In this document: positions 1 to 6,118 of the stretch, piece by piece
How positions within the stretch are numbered: the stretch's first letter is position 1
Layout of the letters: each line of letters starts with the position of its first letter
Source: Thermoflexales bacterium
GTDB taxonomy: Bacteria; Chloroflexota; Anaerolineae; B4-G1; SLSP01
Assembly: GCA_007130345.1 (NCBI GenBank)
Contig: SLSP01000235.1
Span: forward strand, 1 to 6,593
Length of the DNA stretch: 6,593 nt
Direction: 5' to 3'
The notes under the pieces: generated by a model
The model's input: only the letters and a program-made list of their open reading frames with translations
The model's database searches: none
What the model was told of the DNA's origin: nothing
Program-made: the position numbers and the translations under genes

Positions 1-437
1 ATAAAGGCCAGGCGGCGGCAGGTATGCTGCGCCACCAGATGCGTGATGACATCGCGCATACCGCTGTAGCTATCGGTCATCACCTGCGTGATCCCGTGTA
101 TGCCCAACGCCCCGCTGACTATGGGCACATCGGCGTAGCGCTCGCAAAGCGCCTGGACGGCCCCGGGGGCGACGGTATGGCCGATGGTGGGGCTTAACAC
201 CAGCCCGGAGAAGGTCTCGATGCTGACCAGGTTGTAGATCACTTCGGTGGGTATCTCGCGCCGCATCTCTCCCCACACCATACAGATGACGTTGACGCCC
301 GCTTCTTGTGCCACGTCGTGGACGCCCCGCAAAATTTGGTTTTCATATTTATCTCGCAGCCATGTCACCACCAGGCCCACCGTAGGCCGCCGGCCCTCCC
401 AGGACTGCTCGACTACGCGCCGTGCCTCATCCGCCAT
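1..437 (-). CDS. LacI-type (periplasmic-binding-protein-like) sensor domain protein, N-terminal part, runs off the left edge
   Basis: 145 codons are visible from ATG at 437-435. About 18 residues precede the first strand (PTVGLVV, residues 18-24). The fold then follows the LacI/ribose-binding pattern: a helix near 32-47 (ENQILRGVHDVAQEAG), FSGLVLSPTIG at 76-86, DVPIVSGALG at 103-112, and TDSYSGMRDVITHLV (121-135) followed by RRLAF, matching the family element 'VDN..GM...V.HLI..H..RRIAFI'. There is no helix-turn-helix head and no signal peptide, so it is probably a cytosolic small-ligand sensor rather than a repressor or transport protein. In related bacteria I know this domain from the N-terminus of kinases or GGDEF proteins; the output here is outside the window, so that part is inference. 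The start lies 8 nt after the stop of the 4xGAF gene. GAGGT (443-447, overlapping that stop) sits 5 nt before the ATG, so the two are probably co-transcribed. A truncated LacI-family regulator is less likely. Confidence 0.88.
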   Translation of the reverse strand, partial: MADEARRVVEQSWEGRRPTVGLVVTWLRDKYENQILRGVHDVAQEAGVNVICMVWGEMRREIPTEVIYNLVSIETFSGLVLSPTIGHTVAPGAVQALCERYADVPIVSGALGIHGITQVMTDSYSGMRDVITHLVAQHTCRRLAF

Positions 438-445
438 ACCGCACC

Positions 446-2764
446 TCACTCCCCATCCGCGCCATTATGTGACGCGCCCAACAGTTGTTCCCGCGATCCC
501 AGGCGCAACACCACCGCCGACGCGCCGAGAGCCTCGCGCAACGTCTCCGCTGCACTCCGCAAAATGGCCGTAGTGTCCGGGGCCTGGCGGATTTGCGCCG
601 TGATAGTCCGAGCGCGCCGCTCATTCGCCGCCTGCACGCGAAACTGGCTCAGCAAGCGCGCGTTTTGGACGGCATTGGCGACTTGCGCCGCGATAGCGTG
701 GAAGAAGGCCAGATCGTGCTCGCTATACAGGTCTTCCCGCGCGTAACTCTCAATCCCCATCACGCCGACCACCTCGTTAGACGCGATCAACGGCACGCCC
801 ATCCACGAATTGGGCGTCTCGCCCACCTGCTCGAAACCGCGCGCGGCCAGGAAGGCGTTGTGTTCTTGCGCGGAGCGGAACAGCACCGGGTGGCGGGTGC
901 GGATGATGTGGCTGGTCAATCCCTGGCCCATCGTGTACCGCCGCGCCGGTTGCCGCTTGCCCGACGCCACATCGAACGCCAGGAGCCACTCCGAACTGCC
1001 CTCCTGATACAGCGCGATGAAGAAGCTGCGGGTATCGAACCGCCGCCCGACCTGCTCGTAGGTCATCTCCAACACCTCTTCCATCGTCATCACCGTAGCC
1101 AACTGCTGCCCAATCTGGTTGAGCAACGCCATCTCCGCGACCTTCTGCTCGCGTTCTTCCTCCAACTGGCGGCTTTCCAGCGCGATGGCAATCTGCCCGG
1201 CAATGGTCTGCAACAAGGCCACATCCTGCTCGGTGAAGTCGCGTTGCTCCGGGCGGTTGATGGCCGTGACCGTGCCCACAGCCTCATCCCGATACAGGAG
1301 CGGCACGGCGATGATGGCCCCGCAATGCGTATCGGCGCGACGCTGCTGCACCGCTGGACTTTCGCGCGCGTCGGGGACGCCCTTCGGAGAGAGCGCGGGC
1401 TGCCGCTCGCGCAACACCCAGCCGCTCAACCCCTCCCACAATTCCTCAAAGGTGCCGCGCACCACGTCATCCGCGCCGGGGCCGCCGGCCATAAAGTGCT
1501 CCACCTCCCGCTGCTGCACGTCAAACGTGATCAGCGTCACGCGATCCGCCGGTAACGTCTCCGCCACGTTGTTGACCATCTCCCGGAAGACCGTCTCCAG
1601 GTCTTGAGCCGTCGTTACGGAGCGCCCCACCTGGTGGAGCGTGTGGGTCTGATCCAGCGCGACGCGCGCCCGCTCGGACATCCGGCACTTCTGAATCGCG
1701 CTGGCGACCTGCGCGGCCACCGCCTGGAAGAAGACCTGGGCCGAGGCGTCGTAGGCGTAGGCCTCAGTGTAGCTCTGTATGACCATCACGCCGATCACGG
1801 CCTCGCCGGTCAGCAACGGCACGCCTAGCCACGCTTGGGCCGGTTCGCCCACCAGCGCCACGCCCTGGGCGTCCATAAACTCCGCGACGGCCTGGGGGCT
1901 GCGCAGCAAGAGCGTTTCGCGGCGGCGGATGACGTGATTGGTCAGGCCGAAGCCCAATTTCCGCCATTGCCCGGTGAGTCGCTCCCCGTGTTCGAGGTGG
2001 TAAGTGTTCTCCCACATATCCCGTTGCGCGTCGTACTGGCCGATGTAAAAGTTCTCGGCATCGAGTATCTCCCCCACCAGCCGATGCGTCACCTGAAAAA
2101 TCTGGGGCAGGGGGAGGGTTTCTGAGAACGCTTGCCCAAGCTCGTTCAGGACGCGCAACTCCTCCAGTTGCCGCGCGCGCTGGTCGCTGAGGCGCACCCT
2201 CTCAAGCGCGGCGGCAATGTACCCGGCCATCAGGACGAGCAGATCGCGGTGTTGCTCGGTATATTTGCGCGGCGCGGCGTAGCTCTGCACCGCCAACACC
2301 CCGATCACGCGCTGCCCGGCCTCGAGGGGCACGCCCAGCCACGAGAGCGCGCCCTGCCGCCCCACCACCTGGATCCCCAAGCGCTCGCGGGTGCCGGGGA
2401 TGTCCTCTCGGATCAGCAGCGGCTCGCGGGTGCGGAGGACGTATTCGGTTAGCCCCTCGCCTAGCGGATACCGCGCCTCATCCTCCGGCGCCCGCTCCCC
2501 ATCCACCACCGCCAGCGCGAAGAAAAGCTCCTGCGGCGCTTCCATATACAGCGCGAGGTGGAAATTCTCCGTCTCAATCAGGCGCGGGGTGTATTGGTAC
2601 ACAAGGGCGAGGATCTCCTCGCTATCCAAAGCCGCCGCCAGCGATGCCGCCATCTCCGGGAGCAGGGCCAACGCCTCCGCGCCGGCCCGCGCCTCCGACA
2701 CGCGGACACGCTGCCGTAACTGCTCGATCTCCTGCTGCAACTGCGCTTTTGTCTGTCGGGTCAT
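446..2764 (-). CDS. Soluble tandem four-GAF-domain signalling protein without output domain
   Basis: 772 residues with no TM segment or signal peptide. A short coiled coil (about 4-30, QTKAQLQQEIEQLRQ) is followed by four GAF domains at roughly 46-190, 216-360, 386-530 and 556-703. The conserved core V-P-L has its Pro at 146, 316, 488 and 658, a near-regular period of 170-172. GAF1, 2 and 4 share W-[LM]-G-V-P-L and a [IV]-G-V-x-x-[IV]-[QE]-S-Y strand (SWLGVPL, AWLGVPL, SWMGVPL). GAF3 lacks the Trp and reads IIAVPLL...VGTVTAINRP, nearer the general GAF type. The chain ends in a short tail (about 715-760: ERRARTITAQIR...VVLRLGSREQL). There is no HisKA, HATPase, GGDEF, EAL, PP2C or DNA-binding region, and no DxCF-type bilin cysteine motif. 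It probably binds ligands or partners as a hub in the cytoplasm. The ATG overlaps the previous stop as ATGA. The only SD-like AGGAG lies 14 nt upstream, so translation is probably coupled. Confidence 0.95.
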   Translation of the reverse strand: MTRQTKAQLQQEIEQLRQRVRVSEARAGAEALALLPEMAASLAAALDSEEILALVYQYTPRLIETENFHLALYMEAPQELFFALAVVDGERAPEDEARYPLGEGLTEYVLRTREPLLIREDIPGTRERLGIQVVGRQGALSWLGVPLEAGQRVIGVLAVQSYAAPRKYTEQHRDLLVLMAGYIAAALERVRLSDQRARQLEELRVLNELGQAFSETLPLPQIFQVTHRLVGEILDAENFYIGQYDAQRDMWENTYHLEHGERLTGQWRKLGFGLTNHVIRRRETLLLRSPQAVAEFMDAQGVALVGEPAQAWLGVPLLTGEAVIGVMVIQSYTEAYAYDASAQVFFQAVAAQVASAIQKCRMSERARVALDQTHTLHQVGRSVTTAQDLETVFREMVNNVAETLPADRVTLITFDVQQREVEHFMAGGPGADDVVRGTFEELWEGLSGWVLRERQPALSPKGVPDARESPAVQQRRADTHCGAIIAVPLLYRDEAVGTVTAINRPEQRDFTEQDVALLQTIAGQIAIALESRQLEEEREQKVAEMALLNQIGQQLATVMTMEEVLEMTYEQVGRRFDTRSFFIALYQEGSSEWLLAFDVASGKRQPARRYTMGQGLTSHIIRTRHPVLFRSAQEHNAFLAARGFEQVGETPNSWMGVPLIASNEVVGVMGIESYAREDLYSEHDLAFFHAIAAQVANAVQNARLLSQFRVQAANERRARTITAQIRQAPDTTAILRSAAETLREALGASAVVLRLGSREQLLGASHNGADGE

Positions 2765-2805
2765 GCTAAGTGCTCGCTCTCCTGCTGCAACTGCGCCTTT
2801 GTCTG
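2717..2805 (-). repeat. 39-bp direct repeat at the junction of the UDG-like gene and the 4xGAF gene
   Basis: Positions 2717-2755 and 2767-2805 are direct copies exactly 50 bp apart, with 36 of 39 bases identical (33 of 35 over 2721-2755 versus 2771-2805). The left copy encodes residues 4-16 of the GAF protein (QTKAQLQQEIEQL); the right copy encodes residues 252-264 of the upstream protein (QTKAQLQQESEHL). Each is read in its own gene's frame, which differ from one another. This is a duplicated 5' end of the GAF gene fused to the 3' end of its neighbour, or a duplication made when the neighbour inserted. Confidence 0.93.
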
Positions 2806-3558
2806 AACGTGCTTCATCCAGTGTGCGTGCAATTTACTCCACTTGGCCGAATGCGCTCCAAGCCGTGCGGCCTGACGTGGATGTACCAGCGGCAACAACT
2901 TCAGAGCATGTCCGGCAATCACAAGGTCGTGCAGACGGCCATAGGTTTCAATCGTTCTCCCGTATACGCCCAAAGTAGTGTGCGAACCGTAGTGACTTGT
3001 GAACCATTTGAGCGGCAAATCTCCCAAAGTGATCAGAACTTCGGGCGATGCTGCGATGATCTCTCGCTGTATCGCAAGCCGCCGCTCCTCTGTAGCCAAG
3101 ATTGCAGGAACCGGTGGGAAGTCGTAGTCCGGCAAGCCTAGTGCGTCACGGCGAGGGTCGTATTCCCTCTTGATTGCGGCGCGCTGTTTCGGGTTGCACC
3201 GGCTCTCAGGTAACAAATCGCATAGCCATGCATCACCCCTTGTAGAACCCAATGGCTCCAAGAACATCGAATCCAAGGCGTCCCCCGAAGGGCCGTTCAG
3301 CCGCTTGCTTGCTGCAATTAGACGGCCTGCTCCAGGCGGTATCGGTATACGCTCGATGACTGAGCCAGCGTCGTCGCCGCGCCAGAAGATCTCAGGTTCG
3401 GAAGCAACGGCGAGGGCGTTGATCAGTGTCTTGCCGGAATCGTCCACCCACCGAGCATGGACTGCACTGGCATAGACACCAAGCACGAATATGCGCTTTG
3501 GGCTGGTATCCTGTTGCTGAACAGGCGTGATTGGCATACCAAATGGAAATCGAAGCAA
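2761..3558 (-). CDS. Uracil-DNA-glycosylase-fold-like protein (divergent, function unproven) with a duplicated C-terminal tail
   Basis: 265 residues from a TTG start (3558-3556), chosen because AAGGAGG (3565-3571) stands 6 nt upstream; the first ATG (3537-3535, residue 8) has no comparable site. Ordered blocks resemble the UDG-like superfamily: RIFVLGVYASAVHARW (22-37, first strand and glycine loop), NGPSGDALD (88-96), AWLCDLLP (110-117), EVLITLGDLPLKWF (173-186, central strand), and LLPLVHPRQAARLG (221-234), where H226-P227 corresponds to the conserved HP[S] loop. The usual GQDPY or GExPG motif is absent, so base-excision activity is not shown. I recall uncharacterised bacterial proteins with this VYASAVHARW...LGD...HPRQ pattern, but not a named function. 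Residues 250-265 look foreign to the fold and copy the next gene's N-terminus. The gene overlaps the GAF gene by 4 nt (ATGA). Its base composition is less GC-rich than the GAF genes. Confidence 0.82.
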   Translation of the reverse strand: MLRFPFGMPITPVQQQDTSPKRIFVLGVYASAVHARWVDDSGKTLINALAVASEPEIFWRGDDAGSVIERIPIPPGAGRLIAASKRLNGPSGDALDSMFLEPLGSTRGDAWLCDLLPESRCNPKQRAAIKREYDPRRDALGLPDYDFPPVPAILATEERRLAIQREIIAASPEVLITLGDLPLKWFTSHYGSHTTLGVYGRTIETYGRLHDLVIAGHALKLLPLVHPRQAARLGAHSAKWSKLHAHWMKHVQTKAQLQQESEHLA

Positions 3559-3564
3559 AATTGT

Positions 3565-3571
3565 CCTCCTT
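3565..3571 (-). promoter_or_regulatory. Perfect Shine-Dalgarno AAGGAGG deciding the TTG start of the UDG-like gene
   Basis: On the minus strand AAGGAGG is followed by 6 nt and then TTG (3558-3556). It is the strongest ribosome-binding site in the window and is the main reason for preferring the TTG over the ATG 21 nt downstream. Confidence 0.75.
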
Positions 3572-3740
3572 GCTTAACGGCACGGGTTCAGCGGCGCAGT
3601 GGCTGCGGCGACGCACCTGCAACAGCAAACCCCTTCGCGCGCGTTTCCTATCCAACACCCACGCGGCTAACCGCGCCCGCTACAACCCCACACCACAGAC
3701 TCCGCCGACTGCGCGCGGCTTTGCTAGAGCTGTGTAATGT
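3572..3740. other. Intergenic stretch between antitoxin-like and UDG-like genes, with hairpin potential
   Basis: 169 nt without a credible gene. On the minus strand it contains a hairpin with 5-bp stem CGCGG/CCGCG and loop TTAG (3662-3675), a GGGTT/AACCC pairing with an inner GCAGgTG/CACTGC pairing (about 3587-3636), and a second possible stem GCCG/CGGC near 3700-3720. No T-tract follows any of these, so they are not classical intrinsic terminators. The minus-strand edge reads GTTAAGC (3572-3578), directly before the SD of the UDG-like gene. What it does is unknown; a structured leader is possible. Confidence 0.4.
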
Positions 3741-3977
3741 TTATACGCTTGCTGTTACCGGAATCCGTGCTGCCTGTAAGACAACCCGCAAAGCCTGGTT
3801 GACCGCTTCGTCATTTGGAAATGCTTGGGCCAAGTCTGGTTCTAATACAGCGATATTGCTTCCCATACGGCGCTCCGGTGCATAACGGCCTTTGGGCACA
3901 ATCGGCAGTTGCGAGAGATCATAGTCTTCTTTCAGTTCGTAATCGTCATTCGGATTCTTCATAAACTCGTCGCTCAT
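3741..3977 (-). CDS. Small antitoxin-like conserved protein, orphan
   Basis: 78 residues from ATG at 3977-3975, with GAAAGG (3987-3992) 9 nt upstream. A GTG at 3998-3996 would add 7 residues but has a poorly placed SD. The N-terminal third is acidic and low complexity (NDDYELKEDYDLSQLP). Then come VPKGRYAPERR, the strand NIAVLEPDLAQAFP, and the helix NDEAVNQALRVVLQAA. I recognise this layout ('Y.....GKYA.RY..G.N.V.L.PD....FP....VN.ALR') as a family of small proteins common in Chloroflexota and Cyanobacteria that often accompany small toxin-like ORFs; calling it an antitoxin is inference from that habit and from a ribbon-helix-helix-like plan. No toxin partner is visible on either side: the next gene on the strand is the UDG-like one, and upstream is non-coding. 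Base composition is clearly poorer in GC than in the signalling genes. It may be a stand-alone gene or a relic of a pair. Confidence 0.75.
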   Translation of the reverse strand: MSDEFMKNPNDDYELKEDYDLSQLPIVPKGRYAPERRMGSNIAVLEPDLAQAFPNDEAVNQALRVVLQAARIPVTASV

Positions 3978-4026
3978 TTTTGGTCGCCTTTCTGGCACTG
4001 ATAATGCGGATTACCCCCTCCCGATC

Positions 4027-4133
4027 AGTCCAAAAATACAATTTTTTAGAAACTTGATACTACAGATAGATTTTCCGCGTGCGAATTTCATATAGGTAGT
4101 AGGTCGCGTGTGGAAAAATCGGATTTTTGGACT
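4027..4133. repeat. 11-bp perfect inverted repeat flanking an AT-rich 85-nt segment, with an inner palindrome
   Basis: AGTCCAAAAAT (4027-4037) and ATTTTTGGACT (4123-4133) are exact reverse complements 85 nt apart. The right arm overlaps a second palindrome, AAAAATC-G-GATTTTT (4114-4128), with 7-bp arms and a single centre base. On the plus strand the right arm runs into a T-tract (4133-4138). Such a pattern fits a pair of binding sites, a structured RNA, or the ends of a very small degenerate element; the sequence alone does not decide. Confidence 0.6.
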
Positions 4134-4141
4134 TTTTTCAG

Positions 4142-4181
4142 GGGACTCATGTATTAGACGAAAACTTTCCACCTAAGTCCC
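4142..4181. repeat. 6-bp inverted repeat GGGACT/AGTCCC in the same intergenic region
   Basis: GGGACT (4142-4147) and AGTCCC (4176-4181) are reverse complements with 28 nt between them. Together with the longer repeat at 4027-4133, the five-base core AGTCC/GGACT occurs four times within 154 nt (4027, 4129, 4143, 4176), in the order AGTCC, GGACT, GGACT, AGTCC. A short repeat of this size can arise by chance; the clustering is what makes it notable. Confidence 0.45.
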
Positions 4182-4231
4182 TTCTCCGGTACAAAAAGCC
4201 GCCCTTTTCCGTATAACTACCCCCGGCACGC

Positions 4232-6118
4232 TTATTCAGACGCGCCCCGGCCATCATCGTCGGCGGTCAAGGTCGTCGGCAAATCGAGGTGGACGTTGGC
4301 CTCGACGACGCCGGGCAGGCGGCCCAACTCGCGCGCGGCGGTCTGTAGCACCGCGTCCACGTTGAGGGAGGCGCGCATCTGCGTGGTGATCTCGCCCACC
4401 AACTGCTCCTGCACCGCGCGCCGCTGCGATTGCTGGTAGAGCCGCGCGCCATCCAGCGCGACGCCCAACTGCTCCACCAGCGTGGTCATCATGCGCAACT
4501 CCTGGGCGTTCCACGCGCTGGACTGGGCGGATTTGCTCAACTGCACCACGCCGATCACCTGATCGCGGGTCTTGAGGGGAATGGTGACGGTGTCGCCCGT
4601 CTCGTTCTCCACCACGCGATCCTGCGCGCGCGCCTCGCGCATCTCCGGCTGCCACCGCCCGGCCACCGGCGCGACGCCGCCACGCGCATCGACCGCGTAG
4701 CCCAAATCGGGGCGCAGCAGCACGAGGCGCTCCCATCCCTCGCGGGTCAATTCGCCATAAGCGCGGCGAGCTGCGGCAAGCGCTTCCTGGCTCTCGGCGA
4801 GCAAGCGCGCGTTCTCCAGCGCCACCGCCAACTGATCGCCCATAATCTGCAACGCCTCAATAGCCTCCGCGTTGAAGGTGCCGGACTCGGTATCCTGCAC
4901 CGTGAGCGCGCCGATGGTCTCGCCGCGCGCGCGCAGCGGAATGGCCGCCTCAGAACGGGTTTCCGGCAGTTCCGGGGTAGCCAGACGCACGGCGTCCGCG
5001 CCGGCTTGCATCGCCACGCGAGAGGCACCGTGCGCCACCGCCCACCCGATCATCCCCTCGCCTATCCGAATACGATGGCCGCGCGCCACCATCGCCGCGC
5101 CCGCGCTGCCGGTGCCGGCTTGCAACACGGCCCATTCTTGGGCCTCATTCTTCATAAACAGGCCCACGTAATACAGCCCGAAGCGCTCGCGGATCAGGTC
5201 TACGGACTGCTGGATCAGCGCGTCCACGTCGATGATAGCGTTGGTCGTCCGACTCACCTCTGCCGCCGCCTGCATATAGGCGGTGCGGCGCTCCAAGTCG
5301 CGCGTGCGCTCGGCCACCCGCTGCTCCATCTCGCGGTAGGATTGCGACAGTTGCGCGGTGACTTCATTAAACGTGCGCGCGAGTAAGCTCAGTTCGTCAG
5401 CCCCCGTCACCGGGATATTGACCTCTTGCCCTCGGCCAAAATCCTCCGCGCCCTTGCGCAGGACATTGACAGGCTGTATGATGCTGCGCTGCACGAAGAA
5501 CGAGAAGCTCAACACCAAGAGCACAAAACCGCCATACAGCAACGAAATCGTCCGCAGGCGCGCTTGCGCCACCGCCCGCAGAGACTCATTCGCCCGATTC
5601 AACCGCGCCTGGCTCTGGGCCACGACGCCCTGAATGCGCAAGCCAATATCCGTGCCCATATTAAGCGCGTCCAGCTCTAACTGCGGGATTACCGCGACTT
5701 CGCCCGCTTCCCTGGCATCCCGAATCTCGACGATGATCAACCGGTAAGCGAGCAGTTCGGCCTCGATGCCCTGGATTTGACTGATGAGCACCGCGTCCTG
5801 CACCACAGACAACGCGCCCTGCAACGAGATTTGAGCCTGCGCCACATCATTGAGCGATTGATAGGCACTCGGCGTGGTATCCTGCAAATAACGCATCAGA
5901 TTCACGCGCGAAGAAGCAATCAACGCCGCCGCGTTCAGCAAGGCCCGGTCTGCCTGCACCACCGTTTGCGCGATGTCCTGTTGCTGATCAATAAGTTGAG
6001 CCTGCGATACAATCAGCACCGGAATCGCCGTGATCAAGGCGAGCGTGAGCAGCGCGGGGCCGATCAAGACGCGCCAGCGCACCGACCAGCGCCGCAGAAA
6101 ACGGTCTATCCTCCTCAT
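4232..6118 (-). CDS. Membrane receptor: two TM segments, helical sensor, HAMP, GAF plus half-GAF, no output
   Basis: 628 residues from ATG (6118-6116). Numbering below counts from a GTG one codon earlier. TM1 lies at about 18-38, and a mostly helical extracytoplasmic region at 40-190 resembles four-helix-bundle (CHASE3-like or nitrate-sensor-like) modules. TM2 is at about 193-212. HAMP is at 213-260 (IIQPVNVLRKGAEDFGRGQ with the conserved Pro, then DELSLLARTFNEVTAQL). A coiled coil covers 255-285, and a complete GAF 299-440 (RIGEGMIGWAVAHG, AAIPLRARGETIGALTV). Residues 450-565 hold a linker (YGELTREGWERL) and only the second half of a GAF (TIPLKTRDQVIGVVQL...LGVALDGARLY). It ends in the shared tail (570-611). 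No HisKA, HATPase, methyl-accepting signaling core or GGDEF is present, so it must act through a partner. AGGAGG stands 7 nt before the ATG, which overlaps the previous stop as TGATG: translation is coupled to the upstream gene. Confidence 0.94.
   Translation of the reverse strand: MRRIDRFLRRWSVRWRVLIGPALLTLALITAIPVLIVSQAQLIDQQQDIAQTVVQADRALLNAAALIASSRVNLMRYLQDTTPSAYQSLNDVAQAQISLQGALSVVQDAVLISQIQGIEAELLAYRLIIVEIRDAREAGEVAVIPQLELDALNMGTDIGLRIQGVVAQSQARLNRANESLRAVAQARLRTISLLYGGFVLLVLSFSFFVQRSIIQPVNVLRKGAEDFGRGQEVNIPVTGADELSLLARTFNEVTAQLSQSYREMEQRVAERTRDLERRTAYMQAAAEVSRTTNAIIDVDALIQQSVDLIRERFGLYYVGLFMKNEAQEWAVLQAGTGSAGAAMVARGHRIRIGEGMIGWAVAHGASRVAMQAGADAVRLATPELPETRSEAAIPLRARGETIGALTVQDTESGTFNAEAIEALQIMGDQLAVALENARLLAESQEALAAARRAYGELTREGWERLVLLRPDLGYAVDARGGVAPVAGRWQPEMREARAQDRVVENETGDTVTIPLKTRDQVIGVVQLSKSAQSSAWNAQELRMMTTLVEQLGVALDGARLYQQSQRRAVQEQLVGEITTQMRASLNVDAVLQTAARELGRLPGVVEANVHLDLPTTLTADDDGRGASE

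Larger units (their letters stand above)
3978..4231. promoter_or_regulatory. AT-rich intergenic region with probable minus-strand promoter for the small gene
   Basis: 254 nt without a gene, markedly AT-rich between about 4030 and 4200 against the GC-rich coding background. Minus-strand -10-like words include TAATAC (about 4153-4158) and TAGTAT (about 4058-4063), but no convincing -35 partner stands at 16-18 nt, so I do not place a promoter. Just after the receptor gene stop, AAAAG-GGCGG-CTTTTT (about 4191-4207, minus strand) could form a weak A/T-stem terminator. The region probably separates transcription of the receptor genes from that of the small gene. Inverted repeats within it are listed separately. 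Confidence 0.4.

Noticed and set aside
485..1555. Plus-strand open frame of 356 codons
   Set aside because: It lies entirely antisense to the four-GAF gene, is Arg/His/Leu-rich as expected from the complement of GC-rich codons, and shows no domain.
446..2764. Phytochrome or cyanobacteriochrome-type bilin-binding GAF
   Set aside because: Multiple GAF domains suggested it, but there is no DxCF-type or equivalent chromophore cysteine context; the cysteine at 481 (HCGAIIAVPL) lies in the wrong place.
3392..3658. Minus-strand frame of 88 codons overlapping the start of the UDG-like gene
   Set aside because: It is out of frame with the UDG-like gene, has no SD and no conserved pattern, and its coding-looking length is explained by composition.
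3572..3740. Complete attC recombination site
   Set aside because: GTTRRRY cores are present on the minus strand, but no RYYYAAC partner core was found in the gap, so a complete site is not supported.
3457..3885. Plus-strand open frame of 142 codons across the gap between the UDG-like and small genes
   Set aside because: No recognisable motif or ribosome-binding site, and it overlaps two supported minus-strand genes.
4191..4231. Strong intrinsic terminator after the receptor gene
   Set aside because: Only a short A/T-rich stem (AAAAG/CTTTT) next to a T5 run can be drawn; too weak to annotate as a terminator.
4430..5386. Plus-strand open frame of 318 codons
   Set aside because: Antisense shadow of the receptor gene, whose minus-strand frame has clear TM, HAMP and GAF features.
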